A DNA stretch of 34,513 bases. Source: Paramecium tetraurelia. Taxonomy: Eukaryota > Ciliophora > Oligohymenophorea > Peniculida > Parameciidae. A program made the position numbers and the translations under genes. Below the pieces are notes generated by a model. That model saw only the letters and a list, made by a program, of their open reading frames with translations, was not told the DNA's origin and did not search any database. This document shows, in pieces, positions 12,581-25,765 of this stretch (its first letter is position 1; each line of letters opens with the position of its first letter). The stretch covers positions 1 through 34,513 of the forward strand of contig NW_001799053.1 of the NCBI RefSeq assembly GCF_000165425.1, written 5' to 3'.

Positions 12581-15500
12581 TCAGACATCATACATGAATT
12601 AAAGTATTTAATTAAACTTCTAATTTAAAAATTAATGTATCATCTCTTCCTATTGCTTTATTATCAAACACTCTTTTTTTTATTCAATAAATGCCTTAAC
12701 TTTTGCTCTCTCTTTATATATTATTTTAGAATTGTAAAGATATATCTTGTATTCCTTTTATTGAGATTCAAATGCCTTTAAATTTTCATTATTAAATGCA
12801 ATCAGAACCTACTTTTTTAATATTTCTAGTAATATAAATTATTTTGTAGTGACTACATAGGCAAACTTGTACTTAGTGATCATAAACACGAAAGTATCAA
12901 TTAACATTAAACCAGGAATTAGCTCTAAAATTATTGATCAAATATTTTACTATCTAAAATATACATTATTTCTGAGTCTTGTAACATATAATTTCTTAAT
13001 ATTTATTCTTCTCCATAAAATATTCTAGGAAGTCTTTTTCTGATTTCATTTGGTTTCTCGTCGAAAAAATTAGCTGTATTCTTAACTCCTTCGGAAGTTT
13101 TACTCACCAAATCAAGTGCACCAGTTACAGGTTTAATGACTAAGCCGGCTAAGCCTTTAGAAACTCCCTTAAAAAAACCTCCGACTCCGTCTTTTTCAGC
13201 TCCTTGATAAGGTTGAGTTACAAGCCCAGCTATTCCATAACCGACTCCAGATACAAGGCTGATCATTCCTTGCCCTAAACCGTGAACAACAGTCTTAGCT
13301 TTTTTTGAATTTTGTAATTATCTCTAATATAAATAATCATCATCCATCGATAATTATGATATGCCTGAAGCTACACTTCCAGTTATTTTGCTAACAGAAT
13401 TGAAGGTACCAGATACTACCCCTTTTGTTAAAGATCCAACTCCTTTTACTATACCTAAACCTCCTTCTAATGGTCCTTGAACAAATCCATCATATGGCAT
13501 TTCAAATAAGTCTTAAAAACCTTCTTATACATTTTCAATCAATCCAATAGGATTTCCTAACAAATCGATTGAACCTGCTAACTTGTAGAGATTAGAAAAA
13601 ATAGCATCTTTATAATTTTGTATCATTTTATTTTACAATTACTCCCAAGTTGTAAAACAATTAGTCATTGCATAACCTTTAATTGTAACGCTTACTTCAT
13701 CGCAATTTATGGCTTAACTAGCAGCTGACTTGAGATATTATTTGTTATTTCTTTTTTCCACTTTCTAAAAGGATAGTCTTAATTTAAGTGGAAAAATTTA
13801 TAAATTATCGAAAAAGCATAATTATTATTTTAAACTTTGATCCTTTTGCCATATTCTCAATTATTTCATCTTTTATTCTTCAATCCAATCTAAAGACTTT
13901 AGATAGCTTTCCAAATCACAGAATGTCCCTTCGGTAATTCTAACAGATAGAGGCTGGATGGCCAATTTTATAGTTTAAAAATAATTAATGAAATTAATTT
14001 AATGGGCCCTTTTTAATAAAACATTCATGAAAGGAATATTAGGTTTTTCATTTTACTATGTTACCAAAACAGGATATGTACATCGAAAATGCTGATTATT
14101 ATCAATTTATAAATCTTAAATTTTAATCTAAATAGTTTCTAATATATCAGCTAATTAAATAAATTCTATTTTTTAAATGGATATAGCAAGAAGTTCATCC
14201 CTCGGATGTGAATTTATGATTGATATATTTAATTTTGGTATGAGAACGCTAAATTAATTAAGAATATTATCATAATTATATTATTTGCTGTGTTACTCAC
14301 TATTGGATATAATTACTATCATTTATCTTTAGTCTAAAGAAAATTATGTATTCAAATAGAATATTTCATCATCAGCCATCTTATATTGTCGTGTTTAATC
14401 AGAATTAACTAATTCTACTTTCACAAAATCAGAAAATTATCCATTTTTATATAATTCTAAAGTTATCATTCTAGAATACCCCGGGTTATCTAGAGAATAG
14501 TCAACACTTCCACCTATTGGTAGATTTGTTTTGATATTCTCATTCAATTCTTGGATATCAGTCTAATAAAAACAAATGTCATAATTCAATTTATTTATTA
14601 TTTTATATAAAGGTTTTTGAGAGCATTCTTGCACTATTATGTATTTAATTTTATCCTCTTCCATGCAGTTAATACTTAAATAATCCATTAATTAACCTTT
14701 AGAATTTCTCAAAGGTAAATTGAGGGTTCCTTACATTTCAGCAGATATTGAACCACTACTTAGATCTTTAAGTTTGAACTTTAAATATTTCGATCCCTAA
14801 ATCTTCCTCCAAAAATATGGGAACTTAGCATCTGGCATTATAAAAATTTCTTAATTACAACGATCCTAGAATATAGATAAATTGGTTTTTAGTTTGTTGA
14901 CAATAACAATTCGCGGGTTCAGATGAATTATTTTTTTTTAACTAATATTATGTGCTAAAATTGTCTGAACATCTATTATTATATCCATATAACCTAATTC
15001 TTTTGGAATTTAAACAATAAATTAACCATTTATTTTAGTATCAATAGGTTAGGATATTTTTTCTGGGATTTATTCTTAATTGCATTACTCAAAAGTAATC
15101 AATAAATTATCCACGAAATTAACTATTTATAAACACCCATCTTCTCTTAATTTATCATCAACTTGATCAGTTATTTAAAATATTGGTTATCCAGGTTAAT
15201 AAATCAATTACTTTTATTAGTTTTGAGTATAAAAATATATATTTAATCCTAAAGAATTTTAGATAGTTAAACCGCCATCCACTCCTATTGTAATTAATCC
15301 TTCTCCATCCTATAAAGGAATTAATTATAAATTTAGCTCTAAACCAAGAAAATCTCGTATAATGAAATCTTGTATTTTAAATTAATCGTTTATCTCGATT
15401 TATTGGGATTTTTAAAATCCAGGCAACTTAATTTTAAACTTTAAACCTTTACTTAACTATGAATTTGATATTTTTAATGCTTGATTTGGTTCTATTCTAC

Positions 15501-18500
15501 AATAATCTTCAATACAAAAATATATGTCTATAGGTAACAGTAGCAAGTTTTTAAGAGCAAATGGACAAACAAATTTGAGAACACAAGGTTAAGTTTTCAG
15601 AGCAGGTTGAATAACTCTTAATACTAAGCATGGAGTATTGATAAACAGATTATAATTTCCATTTTTCAAAATAAGTTTTTATATGTCCATTCCTTAAGAC
15701 CAAACACCGTCTTTTGAATATCTGACTAAAATCATTGATTATTCATATCCTAATGGAATATACTTTTTATCATTTTGTAAAACAACTAAAATGAATTATT
15801 ATTATGTTATTTTATTTATCAATTTCAATTCTATATCTGATGAGCTATTATTTATAAATAAAATATCTGAACTAATAGTCAGGATTTTTTATTAATCTAA
15901 AGTTTCAATTCTAATTAAAATTTAGGTCGATTTATTAAGCATTCCTATCTTGTACTCAATTTGTCTTGATTCATCCTTATTTCTCGAAAAGTTTAAATTG
16001 TTTATTTCTTTAAAAATGGTTGAAGGAGATCTTATAAATATTGAAAGCACCCTTTTCTCCATGTTTTCAGCATATTTTAATGCAAATTATTAATATGCGG
16101 CAACGACTACGGTTACAATTTTCTTTTATGTTTTATTAATTATTGTTAGTTCAATTTCATACCCTGTTTAATTATCAACAATATAAGGAGACATCAAAAC
16201 TACTTTTTCTATGGCCGATTGTGCAATGGAACTATTTCTAGAAATTCTAGACGGAGAGCGCTGCTTCCTTTAAATACTTTATTCAACACTTTTAATAGAT
16301 TACCTCCATCTCTTATGTAATTCTAACAATTATTTAATATTTTCTCTTGTGAAATTGATATTCATTGGTAATTCACTTGCTTCATTAACAACAATTGAAG
16401 TGAAATTTTATGGGTTGCCCTTAGAATCTTTCGAATGATCACTTAATATAACTAAGGGCTCAATAAAAGGTTCCCAAGCACCAATATCTAAATTAAAAAA
16501 TTATGCTTGAAACACAGTTTGTTAATTCATAATATACTTTCTTCTTTTTGTAACACTCATCTGATAATCTTTAATAATAAATTAAAATAAAGGAACAGGA
16601 CTTTCAATAAAAGATACTAAGACTATATCTGCCTAATATACTTAAACATTGACTAAAAGTAACTTCTCTTCTTATTATTATTTTAATTTTATTGGTTTTT
16701 ATGATTCAATTTGCTGCTTTTAAAATAAATATGTTGCAAAAATAGGTGTAAGATCTTCATATGAAACTTATATATTTAAATTCTCGATTGAAATATCAAG
16801 TTATTATTAGCTTTCCTTTTCAGTTAATCCTACATACGCAAACATAGGTAAAACGACATGTCTTTTCACTACATCACTGAAATTATGCACAAGCAACTCG
16901 CTTTCTGAACATAAAAATACTTCAAAATTTGAGATTGTTACCTTTTATGAAGTACTATCCTTATTCTTTTCCAAAATATAATTAATCCCTCCCCTAGTTA
17001 CTAGGTTATCATTAGAATTTTCATTTGGATATGTAATAATTCCTTTCCAATTTATCATTGTGACAGATTTTTTAAAACTCTAGTTATCTTAAGGAAAATT
17101 ATCCTCATCTATATCAATAAAATTTAAAATTTCAAAAAATGCTCTACTATACGCAAAACATACAGTATTTTCGAAATCAATAATTAATTCTTTCGAATCT
17201 TCTGATATTAGATAATCTATTTTTAATTCATAACCTGTAATTTATTATGTTTTTTCTGTTTTTTCTGTTCTAAATATAGTTTCGGTTAGGGCTTCGTAAG
17301 ATTGATAAAAATTTTATCTCAACTTTACTTTAATATTTTCAGCATCTTAACTTCCAACTAGAAAGATATTATATTAATTAGTTATAAATTTCTGGCAGTA
17401 CATATTAATAATTTTTTTTAAATTCTGAGTTAGAAATGTCTCAAATTAGGTTTATTTAAATTATAATTCAATCCCCGAATCTACTAGTTTAAGTTTAAGG
17501 TTTTCAAAATAAATTAGAGCTCTAATTTCTATTGGATTAAATTTTGAGTAAATGTGATAATCATGTATAAAATATTAATCTTGCTTATCATTTGTTAAGA
17601 AATTAAATGATAAAATTGTTATGAATAGTTAAAATTCTTTTTTTGTTAGTTCTATTTCTAATTGAGGCATAAAACCTTTAACTTCATAATAGTTTCTTAA
17701 GTTAATACTAAATAACTCTTTGACTTCATTCTCAAATAGCAATTTTTTCAAATTAAGTTGGAAAGTATTTTTTTTAGAGATAATTTAATTATTGATTGTT
17801 AATTCTATATTTTTTATAATTAATTTACCTTAATCTACCCAAATAGGTAGATTTATTTCTTTCATATTACATCTTTCAGGTTCAAGAATTTGAGAATTAG
17901 AATATACTAAATTATTAATTATACAAGTTAACTTATCAGCATCTTAATATTACTTTCGCAAATTTATTATTACATCTTTCAATCTATATTCTTATATCAT
18001 AAATTATGGATTCATAAAGCAATTAAACAATTATTCAATAGTTCCGCAGACGAGTTTTGGCTTCTCTTTTCCATCATTTATAATCAATTAAGAAGGATTA
18101 AATATAAGTTAAAGAATTTAATTCAAAAAATAATTTACAAATCTGTTCAATTATTAATGCTAATATTCTAAAACAACTTTATTAATAGAGCAAATATTAA
18201 AAGTAGTGGTGATTTCATTTTAATCTTAAAAATAGTCCTTATTATAATTAGCGTATTGATATGATATTTCATCAAGGTTCACTATTTCAAATGGGTGATA
18301 TTATTGTAATGTAAAAGGGTAATTAGTAACATCGAAAACTCTTAGTTCTCTTAATTTACCACTCATAAATTTGGAATTTTAAGTAAATTCTACTTCATGT
18401 GTTAAATCGCATGCCTATATATACCCTAAAAGCACATGCGATTACCTATGTACTAAGTTGACTTTGGCTTGCTCTATTTTTACTTCCATGATTTATACAG

Positions 18501-21500
18501 ATTCAATTGAGAAACTAGTAAATAATTATTGAATTTAACTGATATTTTCTTCAACCGCTTTTTTCGAAATTATCTTGCTTATAATTTCAGAAAATTTGTT
18601 GTTATAACATCTTTGAGATTATTAACTTAGTAATTAATCTAATTTATGCTAAAGTATCTAATCACTAGATTCTCCTTATAAGACTAAAGAAGCTTCTTCA
18701 TCTTCTAAGTTAATAGCATCAATTCCAAAAGCCTTTGTGCCTAATTTGCTTAATTATTAAATGGATAAGTAACTATCAGGTTTCCAATTTAGAATAAATT
18801 ATCCTATATTTAACTTTGTTTATGAAAAATTATGCTCAATTGTATTTTCAATGGTAAGAAATGCATCCTTATATTCTGGATCTTTCCTTATTAAAAATTA
18901 AAGATCAGGATTATCAAATTTATACACCTAATCTATAATTTCTAGATCTCCTAAAATTATTGTATTATCAAATCTATTTGTTTGCTTATGTGATTTATAA
19001 AATACATCCTCTAATTTTAGAGAGTAAAGGCATTCATTTTCTTTTATTAGTTTTAAATCAAAGAGTGATAATTTTAGTTAAATTTACATCAAGGATTAGT
19101 CCACTAAAGTATTTTAAACACTTTCGTCATCCTTAAATTCATCGAGCATATTTGTCAACTCTTTTGTCAAATTCTCATCTATTTTTAAATACCAAGTTTG
19201 ATTGTTAGATAAAACCATACATTCTTAATTTTCAATTAATGTAGCTCCTTTTAATAAGATTCTATCTTCCCATTTTAAATCATGTTCCTTCTAATAAGAG
19301 TATAAATATGATCCTGAAACAACTGAGTATCTTTTGGCCCACAAATAATTTATTTTCTTGATTAGTTCCCCCTTATAATTAGAATTTTTTAATATTTATT
19401 CTTTCTCTTTTGTTAATTTTTTTAATTTTTCCTCTTCACTTTTTTCAGGATAAATTAGTTTATCTAAAGTTGATATTTCCTTCTGAATTTTTTCTGTTAG
19501 AGTAATTGAAACAGGCGGTATTATACCACTTAAGATAAGCCTCGGCTTTTCAGGATGTTCCAAGGCTCCTTTCATTCTTTCTAGAGAAAATTAAAGGGAT
19601 AAATTTTACAGAATGTCTAGCTAATTAGACTTTAAATTAAGATTTGTTATTGAGAGGGTGTAATAATCATAATACTTTGAATCTTTTTCACTTTATATGC
19701 TTAGGTTACCCAAATCAAAAATAATATTATTTAAAATTATTCTGGGGCTAGCTATTAAAATGAATAGTTCTAACCTGTATGAACTGTTCATTACTTAATC
19801 GAACCTGATTGCAGTTTGATTGCTCACTTTATTTAATTTTTCTTAAGCAGCTATTTGTACAACATTCTCTTCTACCCCTTCAATATCAAAAAAATTATTC
19901 CATTTTCTTATTATTTCATTATTGTATGTACATTCAATTGGTTCGACCTAAATCATTATTGATGCATCTTCTTCAAAGTGTTTTGGATTTTTTTTAAAGT
20001 GAATTTTTAGAAATTAATCTATCTTATTCATATCATTTTATTTATAGCAAAATGGTTATGCATCATCTTTGATTATTAAATCCAAATTTAAACTTTACAA
20101 TTTAAAAATGACATCATAACTTTCATCCACGCGAGTTTCAGAGGAACACTACATTCCTGAAAAAAATATTTACAATCCATCTCCTTTATTCTCAATTTTT
20201 AACTTACCTTTATTTAATTATAAGGAAAATTTATATTCTATTGATTCATCTGGTCTATTCATAACTTTTTTCCTTTCTTCTTAAAATATTTAATCAATTT
20301 ATCTATTAATTGCCACAATTTCATCTTCATCTAAATAAATATCTTAAGCTTATTTTTTATCAGACTTCCACCATGCAGTCTCTTTTTTTATTTTATCAGT
20401 TGTTGCTTTAGTAATCCTGGCTTCCTTTATTAGTTATCTAGCAGAAATTTAAACCCAATCTAGTAATAAATTGTATTCCACACACCTTATAATTTGATAA
20501 AAATTATCCTTCTCTGTTTAATCTAAATTAGATAAACCATGCTATTAAACTTTTGGAAATAATATAACAAAGTTCTATTAATAATAATTTGTTTCAGAAA
20601 CTTTGCTGAGTTATTTTTTTCTTTGTAACCATAAAAGTTTAGAATATTTAGAACATTATTCAAAAAAATGTACAAATTGTTGAAACTGCATTTATTGAAC
20701 TATAAGGTTTATTTCATCTAAATATAATTACATATTCTTTAAAGCTTCTTAAGTATTTTCTTCATTTTAAACTACTTTCATTTCAGCATTTATTACAATG
20801 ATAAAATTGCAGTATTCTTTTGCCTCTAAATTTTATTTTAAAATTCTTTCTTCCATAAATTTATTATAATCCACAATATCATCTTCACTTTTTATATTCC
20901 AATAAATGGCTAAGTTTTTCAATTAAAATAGCTTATTCATACTAGCATTTTAACACTCTGTCCTATCTATGTAGCTTCTTTGCCAATTCTGATTTGTAGT
21001 GAAAACATCAAGCATCTCTAAAGTGATACCCCAGTTATAAATTGCTTCATATCGAATATGGATATTCACAATTTTCAATTAAATATTATCCATTATTTTT
21101 AAAGCCATTTTATCTAAATAACCTTTGTCTTTTTCATCACTTTTTTTTTTCTTAATTCCTCTTTTTAAACATTTTTAACAATAGTTTGTTAATCCTTCAA
21201 CTTTTTTTATCAATACTGTATTATCATCAAAGTCCCATTCAGGAAGTGGAATCAATGTTACAAAAACATTTTCAATTGTGATTTCGACAGGCGCGCTAGT
21301 AATTTTCTTCCAAGGTATTTTAATTGTTAATTTCCCAACACTGCTTCTCCCTAGTTTTATTGGTAACTCCAACATCTCAATAATATCAGGTTTTAGATTA
21401 ACATTTTCTATAATCATATTTCCACTCCAAACTCCCAACTTTAAATTATTCTTATCCAAACCACTTATAAATTTCCCAAAATATTAAATCAATACTTTTT

Positions 21501-21519
21501 CTAATATTTTTTCAAACAT
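12581..21519 (-). CDS. VPS13: VPS13, bridge-like lipid transfer protein at membrane contact sites
   Basis: The start is ATG 21519-21517 (MFEKILEKVLIQYFGKFI), the typical VPS13 chorein beginning. It continues with LKLGVWSGNMIIENVNLKPD, LPIKLGRSSVGKLTIKIPW and the VFVTLIPLPEWD turn. One exon runs without a TGA from 21519 to 12951. A single 26-nt intron (12925-12950) precedes the last exon, which ends at TGA 12583-12581; total 2970 residues. Near residues 2630-2850 is the VPS13 C-terminal region: glycine-rich amphipathic units such as GGFFKGVSKGLAGLVIKPVT and GALDLVSKTSEGVKNTA, ending IRKRLPRIFYGE. A short PH-like tail follows the intron. VPS13 proteins form a hydrophobic groove carrying bulk glycerolipids between organelles. 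The length is close to yeast Vps13 (about 3140). No frame break is seen. Confidence 0.95.
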
Positions 21520-21546
21520 TTCTAATGATCTGAAATTAATATTAAT

Positions 21547-22248
21547 ATGGAATAAGAATTTATATTATAATAAATATTTCTTTTAAGGCCAAAGCCTTCT
21601 TTTGAAAGATCATTGTCGAATAATTCAAACTTAATTTAATGTATATTGAGTTAATAGAAAAACAGAACTATTCCAGAATTTCAAACAACAATATGTTCTT
21701 CAGATAATTTTGATATGAGGATCATTAGAATGCGGGAATTATGCTCCCTATTTGCAAGCAATTTAAAAATTATCAAATTACAACGAATTAGACGACGTTA
21801 TATAGCATTATATAACATTGAAAAGCAATTCCAATTTAATAGTAATTAAGAATATCCCGTGAAGCCTTTGGCCTTAATTAATAAAAAAATGATTTAAACA
21901 AATTATGTCTCGAACCTTACGAATTCTACTTTCTATTTTATCAAATTAATTGTTCAATATTAGATAAGTTCAAATTATGTAAAGAGATTCCTCAATACAA
22001 CAAAAAAAAAGGTAAAAAATAAATTGATTGTTAGAGTATGTTAATATTATGCAGAAGAAATTATTAGCTTATGTAATAGTCTCAAATACTATTCTAAACA
22101 AAATTATTAACATTTATAATTATATAATTATGAGCAAATTTTTTATAATATATTGTGTAATATATTATGTTTTGATTCCAAAAAAAAAAATTTATAATTT
22201 TCTATAATAAATTCTAATTTTAAATTACATAATATTTTCTTGCATTGA
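21547..22248 (+). CDS. Uncertain ORF, up to 233 residues, divergent from VPS13
   Basis: ATG 21547 (MEQEFILQQIFLLRPKPSFE) opens a frame to TGA 22246-22248. The first ~150 codons look coding (SFERSLSNNSNLIQ; a basic stretch RIRRRYIALYNIEKQF). The end is very AT-rich and looks like non-coding sequence. A possible 23-nt intron, GTAAAAAA...TTAG at about 22011-22033, would instead end the CDS at TGA 22131-22133 (187 residues). I recognise no domain. It starts 27 bp from the VPS13 start, the kind of spacing seen elsewhere in the window. It could be a small real gene, or the detached 5' end of the decayed ATPase downstream, though it shows no ATPase motif. Existence is less than even. Confidence 0.35.
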
Positions 22249-22610
22249 AACTTTTTATTTTTCGAGATTAAAACTTCATAGAATTCTAGTTTCAGTTAAT
22301 CATTTATAATTACACTTTATGCATTTCTACATTCATCCCTTTTTTGAAAGCAGTCTAATTTTGAGTAGTATAGGAAAATTAATCTTCGGTAAATATAAGT
22401 CATCAACTCTAACAATCGAAAATTAAGAATTTACAAAATAAAACTCAAATTTGATGCAGAGATAATCTGAAAATAAAAAAAATTTACATAAAACCTCAAA
22501 GCAGCCCTTTTTTTTTGATAATTTTTGATATTAATTTTGGTCAGCCAATCACACCTGAAATTTGTCTAAAAAAAAAACAGAAAAGTTCCAAACATATGTA
22601 AAATTTAGTA
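22249..22610. other. AT-rich stretch without a visible gene
   Basis: About 360 bases with A and T runs (for example 22181-22191 and 22508-22516), frequent TGA in all forward frames and no motif I can assign. It separates the uncertain ORF from the ATPase relic. I see no RNA gene or repeat in it. It may hold eroded upstream sequence of the ATPase. Confidence 0.5.
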
Positions 22611-22614
22611 AATA

Positions 22615-25400
22615 CTATTTATGGAAAAGAAGTGGAGGATATTTACAGGATTCCTAAAGTGAATAATGTCTCATACACAGAACCAGAAATTTTGACCATG
22701 CATAAATATTGAATAATTTATCAATTTTAGAATTCCTTAGCCATTTCTAATTAGACAAAATAAAGTTAAAGACAAAACCGTTTTTATGAATGGTAGTTAA
22801 AGATTAATAGCTTCAAATTATTCATATCCCAAATTAGAAACTTTAAGAATACTTTTTGAAACACTTTCTGTATCTTATTAGTTGAATATCCTCAATACCC
22901 TAAATGTGAATAAGAACAAACTCAAATACAAATGTTTCAGCAAGCCTATCATGGTCTTGGTAAAAAAATATCCCACTACAAGAATAAGGGAATTAGTATC
23001 CAAAATATTAACTTGTCTCAGAAGTCTAAGATTGAATGGGAAACAACACTGACTGTTTTGGCACTTGAGATTCAAACTGGATTCTCATCAATAAAAAGTA
23101 AGTTAGTTATAACACAATATTATATAGAAAACCAGTTACTTTTTCATTTTATAAAGATAACCTATTATTTCTAATATTTTTAACCAAAATGGCATCTGTT
23201 GGATGGCTAATTGCATTACCAAGCACAATTGAAGGTATAAAAATTGGAGCAATTACTATTTTTTGATTTATCGTAAATTCCTTTGAATTAGTTCAGTGCC
23301 TCCAGCTCTGCCTACATGTTTATTAAATGGAGTTTCTTTTGCTTTGGCAAGAAAGTAAAAGAGGAAGATCCATTGTATCTCACCTAACAAAGCTATACTA
23401 AACCAAGCATCTCATCGATAATGTTGCAGGAAAGATAACAATAATGTGCCTTGATAAACTGGTACTTTAACCTAAAATAGACTAGATTTAATTGAAGTTA
23501 GATAATAATTAAATCTAAAAATGATAGAAAAACAAAAGCTCAAAATAGATGACTTAATAATTAATATCAATGATTTAAATATCGATGATAAGTCAGTTGT
23601 GCTTGATGATTCAAATGTAGCATTTAATGAATTAAAGAGAACACCAAAGTAAGTTTTATAAGACATTATGGCATCATGTTATAGTTTAGCAACTGTTAAC
23701 AATAATTTGATTGGAGATCCTCTAAAAACTAAGATGTTTTAAGCCACTTAATATAAACTAGCTGATATCAATTCTTTTATTTATTCTCAGGATGGTAGCT
23801 AAATAAAATACTCAAAAGATTTGAATTCTCATCAACTCTATAAAGAATGAGTCTGAGTGTAGAAAAAGATGGAGAATTGAAATCCTATGTTAAAGGGTCA
23901 CCTGAAAAGTTAAGGGAATTGATTAAGTAGCAAAGTGTACCATCAAGTTTTTATAAACTTCTGGATTTCTACTCAAAATTAGTAATTAGAATATTAGCTT
24001 ATGGAGCAAAAACATTATCAAAGAATCAAATCATAATGATGTGGAATCTAATCTCACTTTTATTGGGTTATTAATCATGTACAATATATTGAAATCAGCT
24101 ACAACAAAGATTATATAAATACTTTAAGATGGATGTATAAGGACTATTATGGTCCTGGGAGATAATGTTCTAACAGCTATTTCAGGTGCCAGATAATGTT
24201 CTATAATTTAACCTAACTAAAGTATATTCTTAGGGGATATTAGAGAGGAGAAAATCAATGGGAAGAATTAAATTGTATGGAAAGATTTTGATATGAGTGA
24301 TAATGTACTCAATCCAGAAAATCTATCTCCAAAATTATTTGGAATTAATTATCAATGAAAGATTAATAGACTTTAGAAATTGCTTTAAATGAGGAGATTA
24401 TCATTAAACTTCTTATGATAAAAAATCAATATCTAGGAGATCTTAATAGTTACAAAAAAGCAAATTTCAATCTTTTTTAAAAGAGAAGCAACTAATTCTA
24501 GAAAATTTAGATCATTTGATTGATGATCAGGATCTATGGGAAAACCAAAGAGCCCTTCGTTATTGCCATCTCAGGAAAACTTTTTAATTGCTAACCAAAT
24601 AAATTGACAAAAATCCAACAGTTCGAAAGGTTTTTGGTAAATTCTTAAAAAGGTCATAAATATTTGCAAGAATGAAACCTGAACAAAAGTCTTAATTGAA
24701 TACAGATCTACAAAAAATTAGTAGAATAGCATTATGCGGAATGTGTGGAGATGGAGCCAATGATTGTGGAGCTTTAAAACTGTAGATGTTGGCATATCTC
24801 TATCTGAAGTTGAAGCCTCTATTGCTGCTCCATTCACATCGAAAATTTAAGACATTTCTTGACTTGTTAAATTATTGAGGGAAGGAAGAGCTTCTTTGAT
24901 TACAAGTTTTCAATGCTTTAAATATATGGCATTACTTGCGCTTTGTTCTATTTAATTTTAGCCAAGAATTCAGACTTTCAGTTACTGTACATTGATTTAG
25001 TCTTAATTATAATTCTAGCCTTTAATATGGGTAAGACTAAAGCGTATAAACATTGACATAATTTTAGCCAGTCTCAAGTTTACTCTCATTTCCTGTTTTA
25101 ATGTCTGTTATTGGGCAAACTATTATTCAATTATAATTCCAATATATTTTTATTTTACATTACGTATGGTATTTGAGTAATTTAACAATTCATGAAGGAA
25201 ATACTAATGATCGTTATGCAATGATGATCAATTATGAAAATACTGTAATTTATTTAATTATTTAATTTAGAGTTTATACTTATATTCAAGCTTCCAATAC
25301 ATATTTTAATGCATTTCATTTTCAATGGGAAAACCATTTAGAAGAGAATTTATACAAATTTTGGATTTACTTGTATTTTGATTATTTTATTTAAAATAAA
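22615..25400 (+). pseudogene. ATP13A: Decayed P5B-type (ATP13A-like) P-type ATPase
   Basis: P5B ATPases are endolysosomal cation or polyamine pumps. Their motifs appear here in order but in different frames: EILTMHKY (about 22690), TGFSSIK (about 23078), KPVTFSFYKDN, PPALP (about 23299-23313; P5B proteins carry PPALP), CISPN, the phosphorylation site, KRFEFSSTL, YVKGSPEKLRELI, FIGLLIM, TIMVLGDN, FARMKPEQK, MCGDGANDCGALK (24741-24779), DVGISLSEVEASIAAPFTS, IDLVLI, YENTVIY and GKPFRREF (about 25325). At 23453-23469 the DKTGT motif lacks one A, so the frame breaks at the catalytic aspartate. Another one-base loss follows GALK. At least six more shifts and in-frame TGAs occur. The usual TGD is LGD at the nucleotide-binding hinge. 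Spacing between the first motifs suggests about 100 residues are missing, including the TGES loop. Nothing functional can be made as it stands. The 5' border is approximate. Confidence 0.88.
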
Positions 25401-25765
25401 TTTTTATTTAAAATCCTGATCGAAGTAATTGAATCTCTCATTTTGTGTTTCATAATTTAATATTTTATTTATTGCTTAATTAATTTCTAAATAATATATT
25501 ATATATATAAAGGTAAGTCAATATAATTATAATAATTCTCCAATCCTTATTTATATCGCTTTAATACTCCAAATCTAATTTTTATCAGGAAATCATCTCT
25601 AACAAGTCAACTTAATCAAATTCATTGGCTTTATTTTTAAGCTCATTAGCTATTTTCATTTCTATAATTTAAAAAATTTAAACAATATTTTCTTATTGGA
25701 ATTACGAATTCTGTTAATAAATTAGAAATTAAATTCAATTTCGATATTTATTTGTTGAATTATTT
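25401..25765. other. Intergenic stretch before the cysteine-rich gene
   Basis: The left end may still be C-terminal ATPase relic (hydrophobic stretches to about 25500). From about 25560 a frame upstream of and continuous with ATG 25766 is open and contains a hydrophobic stretch (LALFLSSLAIFISII), so the true start of the next gene could lie further upstream, but no in-frame ATG is seen there. Otherwise it is AT-rich with no recognised site. Confidence 0.4.

Noticed and set aside
23098..23140. Intron GTTAGT...TATAG to repair the ATPase frame
   Set aside because: It would remove the conserved segment equivalent to the family's QLVRSILYPKP, which is recognisable here, and the rest of the gene is broken anyway.
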